Made by a program: the position numbers and the translations under genes. A stretch of 8,994 nt of DNA from assembly GCA_021604825.1 (NCBI GenBank), contig BQJS01000196.1, positions 1 to 8,994 on the forward strand, in the 5' to 3' direction. The notes beneath the pieces were generated by a model that worked only from the letters and a program-made list of their open reading frames with translations, made no database searches and was not told where the DNA came from. Every line of letters begins with the position of its first letter. Position 1 is the stretch's first letter. Shown in pieces: positions 1-6,465 of this stretch. This DNA comes from Phycisphaerae bacterium (lineage in GTDB: Bacteria; Planctomycetota; Phycisphaerae; UBA1845).

Positions 1-444
1 ACCGCGCGGTGCCCGTGCGGGCACCAAAACATCGGGAATCGTCCGCGGTCGGCGCGCTGGCTCCATCCGTTTGACGTACCAACCGGGAAACCGCCCCGGC
101 TTGACGCGATGAATGCGAAAGACATCGACGTTGTTCGCCAACCGACTCTGCTGGGCCATCTTGAAATCAGACACCGCAACGTCAACTTGACCTTGGCCCT
201 TCACCCGCAAATAGAAACCGACGACCTCATTGACCGCACTGGTCAAACGGACAGTTTTTTCCGAGTCATCGAAGAGTTGCGTGTCCCCGATGGGATTCGA
301 TGTCTTGGGGGCACCGAAAGCGTCGGCCGACGCGAAGACATCGAGGCCTGTCTTGCTGGGCGCAATGCAACCGGCGCTGCTTAAGACCAGAATCGATCCC
401 AAAACCACCGACCACAATACCGCCAAAGAATATGGATGTCTCAT
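1..444 (-). CDS. Probable secreted lipoprotein, N-terminal part (runs off left edge)
   Basis: An open frame of 148 codons starts at ATG 444 and continues without a stop through base 1, so the C-terminus is missing. Residues 7-24 are a hydrophobic export signal ending LSSAGC with Cys26. This looks like a lipoprotein signal peptide, although Ser rather than Leu/Val/Ile at the -3 position is atypical. After it comes a segment with a T-S-A-x-N-E pattern (residues 68-73) followed by beta-rich sequence, then a PGWYVKR motif (residues 120-126) and a proline-rich IPDVLVPARAP stretch (136-146). These patterns recall the N-terminal beta-sandwich of glycoside-hydrolase-like DUF4091 proteins, but that is only a weak impression and the function is unassigned. 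The start is 8 bases past the pump stop codon, and only a weak AGG precedes it, so it is probably co-transcribed and translationally coupled with the pump. The sequence does not resemble a TolC-type outer-membrane factor. Confidence 0.72.
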   Translation of the reverse strand, partial: MRHPYSLAVLWSVVLGSILVLSSAGCIAPSKTGLDVFASADAFGAPKTSNPIGDTQLFDDSEKTVRLTSAVNEVVGFYLRVKGQGQVDVAVSDFKMAQQSRLANNVDVFRIHRVKPGRFPGWYVKRMEPARRPRTIPDVLVPARAPRG

Positions 445-452
445 TGAAGAAC

Positions 453-3400
453 CTATGATTCACTCGCAACCGCTGCTGGGTCGGAGTTGGATATCGATCG
501 CCCGAAAATTTTTGCGACATACGCTTTCATGTCTTCAACAATGTAATACAGCGCCGGCACCGCGCCCAACGTCAGAATGGTCGCGAACGTGATTCCCCAG
601 CACATGCTCATCGCGAAGGGCGACCAGATTTTGCTATATCCCCCAACCCCAATCGCCATCGGTGCCAATCCTACAACCGTCGTCACCGTCGTAAGCAAAA
701 TCGCCCGCAATCGTCTCTTGCTGCCGGCTCGGACGGCTTCTTCGACCGTGGCACCATTTCGTCGTTCAGAGTTGATGAAATCGAGAAGCACGAGCGCGTC
801 GTTAACAACCACGCCGCTGAGCCCCACCATCGCAATGCCTGTCACTACGCTGAACGGATAACCATTGACGACCAGGCCAACGATCATGCCCATGACGCCG
901 AAGATGACGGCCGTGAGAATCACGAACGGCTGCACGTAACTGCGAAACTGCGATGCGAGAATCAGATACATCAAACCCAATGCTATAACAGCACTCTGTT
1001 TCAAGCTCTGAAAACTCTCCTGCGTCTCCGCGAATTGCCCGCCCGTGGCGATGGTCAGTTTTTCGTCTGCCTCAGCCAGCGATCCGAACTCGGCCATAAT
1101 CGCCTCGTTGACAATTTTGGCGTCGGTGTATTCCGTATCGACCGCCGCGGTGATTTCAACGGCTCGCTTGCCATTGAAGTGATATCGATTCGTGTAAGTC
1201 TGATCGAATTCGAGATCGGCGACCTGATGCAATTTGACGACGCTGCCAGTCTGTGAACCGATCACGTCAATATCGAGTAGCTGATTCACGTCCTGCACAT
1301 ACGAGTCGGCATAGCGCACCTTGATATCAACATCTTCCTCGTGCAGCGTGTCCTTGAAAACGCCAACGTCCAAGCCTTCTTTTGCACCGCGCAGCGCCGT
1401 CGCCACATCGAGAAACGTCACACCCATTTCGCTGGCTCGATCGTCAGCCACCCGCATCACCAACTCGCGATTGCCCAGTTGAAGGTTGTCTGCGACATCA
1501 TGGACACCCGACATGTTCTTCAACCGCTCGCGAATCTTCTCCACCACGACCAACGCCTCATCGTAGTCGGGATGCTCAACGCGAATCGCCACCGGTTTAC
1601 CGACGGGCGGACCATCGCGAATGGGCCAGACTTGAAGACTCTCGACCAAGCAGTCCGGATGCGCGTCGATGTAGGCCAGCAACTCCTTGCGGATACTGTT
1701 GATCACATCGACCGGATCGCTCCCGCGCGACGTATCGGTGGTCACGTCTATCCACGTCTGAGCGATGTCCGTCCGCATGATTCGCTGATTGTCTTCGTTG
1801 ATTTTCAGCCCGATTGCAGATACCGATCGCAAAACCTTGTCGGGTTTGAATCGCTCGATAATGGGCGAAAACCGTTCGATCTCGCGGGCAGTCGCTTGCA
1901 GATTTGTCCCCGGTTTCAGATTCATATCTACTACGAACGTGGGAAAATCTGACGGGAACATTTCGACCACCAAGGTTCGCTGGGCTTGCCACACAAACAG
2001 TGCACACACCGCAATCACCACCGGTCCCAAATACCGATACGCCAGCACTTGCGTCAGGACCACATCATATGCGTGGACCACTCGTTTCCAGATGCCAGCC
2101 AACCAACCGCCTTTCGCTTTATTGGTCGGTAGTTCGTTGATCGCCTTGCGCTTGGGGCCCCAATCAAGATAGTGTACCGGCAAGATCAACATGCATTCGA
2201 ACAGCGAGGCAGCCAGCGCCACGGTGACGGTCTTTGGCACAATCGAAAAGAAACGCCCAAGAACGCCCGTCATCACCAGCATCGGAAGAAATGCCATGAC
2301 CGTTGTCAACGTCGAGGCCACGACGGGCCAAGCAACTTCGTCGGTGCCCATCACCACTGCTTCTTTGACGGGCACGCCCTTTTGCACGTAATGATAAATG
2401 TTCTCAAGGACGACAATCGCGTCATCGACGATCATTCCCGTCACCAGCACGAGCGAGAACACACTCACGGCGTTCAACGACACGCCAATCGCCCACATGA
2501 AGATGATCGCGCACAAGAAAGCGAATGGAATTCCAATCACCGCCAGCGCCGAATTTCGAAGACCCACCGATCCCCACAGTACGAGAAAAACCAAAATCAT
2601 CCCGACGAGCAGGTTCTTTCGCAGCACGTCGAGACGACTGGAGATCACCGCCGTCGTGTCGGCTTGAATATCGATTGCAATGCCATCGATGTCGAGGTTG
2701 GATTGAAATGTTTCTATGCAGTTGGCAATATCTTCGCGGACAGTCAGCGAATTCGCACCGGCTTCCTTGGCAATTTGCAGAATCATCGCCGGTCGGCCAT
2801 TAACGCGTGCTGCCCAGAACGCCCGCTCGAACGATTCTTCGATCGTTGCAATCTCGCGGAGCAGAACGTGGGCGCCCGAAGGACTCCGAATCACGCGAAT
2901 CTCGCCCAGCTCCGTCCACTCGACGGCTTCGCCGACACTTCGCAGCGTGATCTCCGAGTCGCCCATCCGCAGATAGCCCGCTGGCAAGCTCATGTTGTTG
3001 GCTTGGATGATCTCTGCCGCTTGCCGCAAGCTGAGATTGTGCTTTTCGAGAGCGGCTTTGTCGAACTTGATGTGGATTTCGCGATCGCGAATGCCGATGG
3101 GTCGCACCTTGGAAACGTTGGGCACCGATCGAATGGCGTCCTTGAGATTCAAGGTAATCCGCCGCAGCACGCCTTCGTCGAATTCACCGGTCGACGCCAC
3201 ACCGATTTGCAACAGCGGCATGACCTCATCCGTCGTGATGCGTTGAAGATCCGGCGGTTCGGAGTCGTCCGGAAGGTCAGTCACCCGATCCAGCCGCAGA
3301 CGCAGATCTTCAAACGCGGCTTGCGTGTCGGTCGGTGACATGTCTTCGCGAAACTTGACCGTGATGATTGAGGCGTCGGGTTGCGACACGCTGAAGATGC

Positions 3401-3635
3401 GATCGTGCCCGCGAACGTCTTCGATTTCTTCTTCAATTCGCCGAGTGACCAATCGCTCAACTTCTTCGCTGGACGCACCGGTCCAAACCGTGGTGATCGT
3501 GGCGATGTCAAGCGATGTATCCGGATAGACGTCAATGGGAAGTCGGGTGAGGACGAGGCTACCAGCAACGATCATGATGATGAACAACAAATTCATCAAC
3601 ACAACCTGCTTCACTGAAAATCGAGTGAGTGACAT
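453..3635 (-). CDS. RND-family efflux pump, inner-membrane permease (AcrB/HAE1-like)
   Basis: This 1060-residue protein has the standard length and layout of AcrB-type RND pumps, which use the proton gradient to expel substrates from the periplasm or inner membrane through a tripartite complex. It starts MSLTRFSVKQ, typical of the family. TM1 is at about residues 8-30. The first periplasmic porter/docking loop (about 31-337) is followed by TM2-TM6 (about 340-490). TM7 is at about 533-552, then the second periplasmic loop (about 553-878) and TM8-TM12 (about 880-1033). TM4 carries the proton-relay pair Asp404-Asp405 in GMIVDDAIVV. TM10 has Asn945-Asp946 where AcrB has its relay lysine, a variant seen in many non-AcrB RND proteins. 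The gene lies 55 bases after the adaptor stop and ends 8 bases before the lipoprotein start. No Shine-Dalgarno is visible before ATG 3635. The substrate cannot be read from the sequence; drug-like compounds are more likely than metals. Confidence 0.95.
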   Translation of the reverse strand: MSLTRFSVKQVVLMNLLFIIMIVAGSLVLTRLPIDVYPDTSLDIATITTVWTGASSEEVERLVTRRIEEEIEDVRGHDRIFSVSQPDASIITVKFREDMSPTDTQAAFEDLRLRLDRVTDLPDDSEPPDLQRITTDEVMPLLQIGVASTGEFDEGVLRRITLNLKDAIRSVPNVSKVRPIGIRDREIHIKFDKAALEKHNLSLRQAAEIIQANNMSLPAGYLRMGDSEITLRSVGEAVEWTELGEIRVIRSPSGAHVLLREIATIEESFERAFWAARVNGRPAMILQIAKEAGANSLTVREDIANCIETFQSNLDIDGIAIDIQADTTAVISSRLDVLRKNLLVGMILVFLVLWGSVGLRNSALAVIGIPFAFLCAIIFMWAIGVSLNAVSVFSLVLVTGMIVDDAIVVLENIYHYVQKGVPVKEAVVMGTDEVAWPVVASTLTTVMAFLPMLVMTGVLGRFFSIVPKTVTVALAASLFECMLILPVHYLDWGPKRKAINELPTNKAKGGWLAGIWKRVVHAYDVVLTQVLAYRYLGPVVIAVCALFVWQAQRTLVVEMFPSDFPTFVVDMNLKPGTNLQATAREIERFSPIIERFKPDKVLRSVSAIGLKINEDNQRIMRTDIAQTWIDVTTDTSRGSDPVDVINSIRKELLAYIDAHPDCLVESLQVWPIRDGPPVGKPVAIRVEHPDYDEALVVVEKIRERLKNMSGVHDVADNLQLGNRELVMRVADDRASEMGVTFLDVATALRGAKEGLDVGVFKDTLHEEDVDIKVRYADSYVQDVNQLLDIDVIGSQTGSVVKLHQVADLEFDQTYTNRYHFNGKRAVEITAAVDTEYTDAKIVNEAIMAEFGSLAEADEKLTIATGGQFAETQESFQSLKQSAVIALGLMYLILASQFRSYVQPFVILTAVIFGVMGMIVGLVVNGYPFSVVTGIAMVGLSGVVVNDALVLLDFINSERRNGATVEEAVRAGSKRRLRAILLTTVTTVVGLAPMAIGVGGYSKIWSPFAMSMCWGITFATILTLGAVPALYYIVEDMKAYVAKIFGRSISNSDPAAVASES

Positions 3636-3690
3636 GATCAGATTAGATAATCAGTTGAAGCGCACGTCAAAAAGGGGTGACGGCATGGGG

Positions 3691-5001
3691 TTAATTTCGG
3701 GCCAGCGTATTGGGATCGTGTAGTCGGCCCACCGCGATGGACGCCCCATCCCTGACGTCGCGCCGACGTGAAAGGATGATCCTCTCGCCTTCAGCCAATC
3801 CGGAAATCACCTGCACCTTGTCCAAATGGGATCGAACCGAATCCACCTCGACCCGTCGAAGCCGCGAAATCAACTGCCCTTCTTCATCAGACACCACGTG
3901 GCAATGATCGGCTCCATACTGCTTGAAGATCGCGGACCGTGGAATGGTCAAGGCGTCAGTCAATTCACCACAATACAACTTCACTTGCCCAAACATGCCC
4001 GACAGCAACGTTTCGTCAGGATTGTCGACCAATATCTCGACCTGGAATTTGCGACTCACCGGGTCCATCTTCGGGGCAACGTGATGTAGCCGACCCACGT
4101 AGACCCGATCCGGCGCCGAATCGATGCTCACCTCAGCTTTGGTCAACAGGTCAACCAATCCGATGTCAGATCCAGACAATTCAACAAGGATCTTCATCTG
4201 ATCGAGTCGCACCAATTCGACCAACGGGATCGAAGCTGTCGCCAACTCACCGGGTTCAATGTGAAACCGGTTCACCCGTGCGGAAATCGGCGCACGTATC
4301 ACACATCGTTCCAATCGCGCAGCTGCATTGTCATGGGCGACTTGAGCAATCGCCACGGCGGCCTTTGCAACCGCCAATTGATTGCTGAATCGCACCTTGC
4401 TCGCCTCAGCGGCACGAAGATCTGCAGATGCCGTGTCGAGCGCTGTCGCAGTTCGTTGATATTCAATCGGAGGCGACGCACCTGTTTCGCGCATTCGCTC
4501 GATACGTTCAAGTTCAACTTTGGCGTTGCTTTGACGTGCTTTTGCTGCTTCAAGTTGCGCCTCGGCCTGCTGCGTCGCCGCGAGGGCTTCACCACTGAGC
4601 GCGATGCTTCGATTAAGTTCCGCCTTGGCCTGCTTGACCGCCAACGCGTAGAACGTATCGTCGATTTTGATCAAAACATCGCCAGCTTCGGTCTTGGCCC
4701 CATCTTCGAGCGAATGGGAAACCACCTTGCCGTCAACCTCACTATGAAGCGACAATTCATCGACGCCGCTGAGAAACCCACGGGCTTCGATGATCTGCGG
4801 GACGTTGCGATTTCGAACGACAAACACCTCGACCGGTATCGCTTTTTCTTTCGTCGCCTTATCAACAGATTGAGTGCGAGCTTCGGCTTTCCGCATCATG
4901 TACACGGTTCCGCCGAGGGCGAATACAATGATCGCCAGAAACACCCAAAGTGCAGCCGGATGCCGCTGACTTTTCGAGGTTGATTGATGTTGATCAGGCA
5001 T
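3691..5001 (-). CDS. RND efflux periplasmic adaptor (membrane fusion protein, HlyD/AcrA-like)
   Basis: The 436-residue product would bridge the inner-membrane pump encoded next to it and an outer-membrane channel. A short charged N-terminus precedes one membrane anchor (residues 17-35); there is no lipobox Cys, so it is anchored by a helix rather than by lipid. The first half of the lipoyl/barrel-sandwich domain is at about 80-115 (VDGKVVSHSLEDGAKTEAGD style). An alanine-, glutamate- and lysine-rich alpha-helical hairpin follows at about 117-230. The second lipoyl half is at about 231-253 (CVIRAPISARVNRFHIEPGE), then the beta-barrel at about 265-345 and the membrane-proximal domain at about 347-425. 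The domain order and length are normal for AcrA/MexA relatives. Start ATG 5001 places the anchor correctly, but no good Shine-Dalgarno is visible. It is the first gene of the pump operon, preceded by a TATAAT box and a dyad in the leader. Confidence 0.93.
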   Translation of the reverse strand: MPDQHQSTSKSQRHPAALWVFLAIIVFALGGTVYMMRKAEARTQSVDKATKEKAIPVEVFVVRNRNVPQIIEARGFLSGVDELSLHSEVDGKVVSHSLEDGAKTEAGDVLIKIDDTFYALAVKQAKAELNRSIALSGEALAATQQAEAQLEAAKARQSNAKVELERIERMRETGASPPIEYQRTATALDTASADLRAAEASKVRFSNQLAVAKAAVAIAQVAHDNAAARLERCVIRAPISARVNRFHIEPGELATASIPLVELVRLDQMKILVELSGSDIGLVDLLTKAEVSIDSAPDRVYVGRLHHVAPKMDPVSRKFQVEILVDNPDETLLSGMFGQVKLYCGELTDALTIPRSAIFKQYGADHCHVVSDEEGQLISRLRRVEVDSVRSHLDKVQVISGLAEGERIILSRRRDVRDGASIAVGRLHDPNTLARN

Positions 5002-5057
5002 GATCGTTCTTGCGTGATGGAACTTGTAAATAACCCCCGACGTTTATCGCCAGGTTT

Positions 5058-5078
5058 GTGGCCATCACCGATAGCCAC
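5058..5078. promoter_or_regulatory. 21-bp imperfect dyad in the pump-operon leader (possible operator or mRNA hairpin)
   Basis: GTGGC at 5058-5062 and GCCAC at 5074-5078 are exact inverted repeats. Inside them ATC (5064-5066) pairs with GAT (5070-5072) around a 3-base centre, so 8 of 9 half-site positions match. The dyad lies between the TATAAT box and the adaptor start, just downstream of the expected transcription start. Efflux operons are often controlled by repressors binding dyads of about this size, but no regulator gene is in the window. A simple leader hairpin is equally possible. Confidence 0.3.
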
Positions 5079-5099
5079 CAGACTCACACATTGCGCCAA

Positions 5100-5128
5100 A
5101 TTATATGTCGGCCATGGTGTCGCGAACA
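5100..5128 (-). promoter_or_regulatory. Candidate promoter of the efflux operon
   Basis: The minus strand has an exact TATAAT at 5105-5100, giving a predicted start near 5093 and a leader of about 90 bases before ATG 5001. At 17-base spacing the -35 position (5128-5123) reads TGTTCG, a poor match, so the call rests on the -10 box. The rest of the 297-base gap (5002-5298) holds only the dyad and the stem-loop listed separately; I see no credible small gene in it. Confidence 0.42.
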
Positions 5129-5278
5129 GGCAAACTTAATTGGCCAATCATGTGCAATCGACGAATGAGGGCGGTGACTCCGGGAAACCCGATTGCGGCT
5201 GCGATGCCAACAATGTCCTGTCGCACCGTTCTGAGGCCATTGAATGCGCCGTAATCGGCACCCGCTGCTCAGGCACAG

Positions 5279-5298
5279 GGCATCCTATCGAGGACACC
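5279..5298 (-). terminator. Stem-loop directly after the YfgM-like gene (weak terminator candidate)
   Basis: Immediately after the TAA stop, the minus-strand RNA can form an 8-bp stem (GGTGTCCT with AGGATGCC, two of the pairs G-U) around a CGAT loop. No T-run follows, so it is not a classical intrinsic terminator. It may mark a 3' end or protect the mRNA. It separates this gene from the pump operon. Confidence 0.3.
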
Positions 5299-6210
5299 TT
5301 ATTGATTGTTGGGATCTGCGGAGTCTTCCTCAGCTGGGGCTTCCTCTGCTTCGGCAGGGACTTCGTCAGAATCGGTTGGGGCGTCGTCGGGTTCCGCGAC
5401 TTCAGCGTCAACCGCGTCATCAGCTGCTGCATCGACGTCGGAATCCTGAGCCTGGGCAGGTTCAGCCGTTGGCGTGCCCTCCGCTTTTGGCGTTCCGATC
5501 GTGACAGTCGAACTGGGCTGAGACGGTGAAACGATCGCCTGGACAGCCGACCCCGGTTGCTTGGGAAATTTGACGTCCACGAAGATCCCGTCCAACTCGT
5601 TGAGTCGATCGATCGCAATGGTCTGAAATGGCACGCCTGCCAAACGCGAATCGTCGCGAAGCTGCTCAAGGTAACCCTCGGCGGCCTCCTTGCGAGCGGG
5701 ATCACCATCGACCGCAAACCCGTTGGCCTCAACCTGATACAAGCCAAATAGCGCTCGACCATAATGAATCGGCAGATTCCTATGATCGCGAACAATCTCC
5801 TCAAAGGCGCTCTTGGCCTCTTTCAACAATGCCAAGTCGATGCCGCCCTGACCGAAGACAGCCGCATTCAGCGCCAAATCAGCCCGCTTCATGATGGCGT
5901 CAATCTTGAATTTCGCGTCGCTACTCTGCTCGCCCAAATCGGCAATCCGCGAAATCGAACGAAGTAGTTCGTCGTTGGTCTTTGGGATGCCCGCCAAACC
6001 CGGACTCAGTTCCTTCTGCAACTGCACAAAGGCTTCGTCCTGCGCCGTCTCACGCGCGGATTTCATGTACGTAAAAATAACCACGCCAACAAACACGACC
6101 GCCATACCACCAATGACGTATCCACCCCAACTCTTGAACGAACTGCCCAGTTGTTCCAGGGCGTGGGCGAGGTCGTTGCTCTTAAGTTCATGTCTGCGTG
6201 TTGATTTCAT
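5299..6210 (-). CDS. Single-pass membrane protein, YfgM/TPR-like, with acidic C-terminal tail
   Basis: The 303-residue protein has a basic N-terminus (MKSTRRHELKSNDLAHALEQ), one membrane helix at about 28-48 (GGYVIGGMAVVFVGVVIFTY) and an extracytoplasmic alpha-helical region at about 50-215. Its helix pairs, for example A-x-x-A-F-E-E-I-V at 132-140 and Y-G-R-A-L-F-G-L-Y at 150-158, resemble divergent tetratricopeptide repeats. This layout matches YfgM, an ancillary subunit of the SecYEG translocon that works with periplasmic chaperones. That role is inferred from topology and style, not proven. From about residue 218 the chain becomes low complexity: a Ser/Thr/Pro linker, then an Ala/Asp/Glu/Pro-rich acidic tail to the end, which is unusual for YfgM. 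Start ATG 6210 has a weak AGG a few bases upstream. It has its own promoter candidate and is separated from fusA by 255 bases. Confidence 0.85.
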   Translation of the reverse strand: MKSTRRHELKSNDLAHALEQLGSSFKSWGGYVIGGMAVVFVGVVIFTYMKSARETAQDEAFVQLQKELSPGLAGIPKTNDELLRSISRIADLGEQSSDAKFKIDAIMKRADLALNAAVFGQGGIDLALLKEAKSAFEEIVRDHRNLPIHYGRALFGLYQVEANGFAVDGDPARKEAAEGYLEQLRDDSRLAGVPFQTIAIDRLNELDGIFVDVKFPKQPGSAVQAIVSPSQPSSTVTIGTPKAEGTPTAEPAQAQDSDVDAAADDAVDAEVAEPDDAPTDSDEVPAEAEEAPAEEDSADPNNQ

Positions 6211-6230
6211 AGTCGCCTGCGAACGTAGAC

Positions 6231-6252
6231 CGCGGCAAAACTCGCTACCGCG
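6231..6252 (-). other. Leader hairpin upstream of the YfgM-like gene
   Basis: In the predicted 5' leader, CGCGGTA pairs with TGCCGCG (one G-U pair) around an 8-base loop, ending about 20 bases before ATG 6210. It could modulate ribosome access or RNA stability. A 7-bp stem in GC-rich DNA can arise by chance, so the call is tentative. Confidence 0.22.
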
Positions 6253-6323
6253 CTTCTGGTGTTTTCTTACCCAACCGAAATCTGGAGAGTCGGCGGTGTT
6301 TTTTGACCAATTCAGAGCCGCGC

Positions 6324-6352
6324 AGGGTACGAGAATCAGCCGCCCAAGTCAA
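6324..6352 (-). promoter_or_regulatory. Sigma-70-type promoter of the YfgM-like gene
   Basis: The minus strand reads TTGACT (6352-6347), a 17-base spacer, then TACCCT (6329-6324). The -35 box matches 5 of 6 consensus bases. The -10 box keeps the key first T, A and last T. The predicted transcription start is near 6317, leaving a leader of about 105 bases. I see no intrinsic terminator after the fusA stop, so some transcription may also arrive from upstream. Confidence 0.5.
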
Positions 6353-6465
6353 CGCAGCTCACTGTCACAAATCGTGATGCCATAAGACCTAAGGTGCGAT
6401 AACGCCCTTCCCGACGCGATCGACCGCAAATCCATCCCTTCGGCAGATATCGCTTCCAAATCCCC

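Noticed and set aside
2172..3338. A 388-codon plus-strand open frame rich in His, Arg and Asn
   Set aside because: It is antisense to the well-conserved RND pump gene. Its odd composition is what the complement of that coding frame produces, and it has no recognisable domain.
3636..3690. GATTA/TAATC inverted repeat just before the pump start as an operator or terminator
   Set aside because: The arms are 5 AT-rich bases with a 2-base centre, too short and too common to support a function, and there is no T-run. The neighbouring genes are plainly one operon.
4261..4983. A 240-codon plus-strand open frame opposite the adaptor gene
   Set aside because: It is antisense to a clear membrane fusion protein and shows no family resemblance.
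4896..5099. A 67-codon minus-strand open frame covering the pump leader
   Set aside because: It overlaps the adaptor start in another frame, has no ribosome-binding site or recognisable features, and spans the candidate dyad.
5148..5804. A 218-codon minus-strand open frame overlapping the 3' half of the YfgM-like gene
   Set aside because: It is a different frame of the repetitive, acidic-tail-coding DNA, rich in Arg, Ser and Pro, and it runs into non-coding sequence. The main frame has a membrane helix and TPR-like helices.
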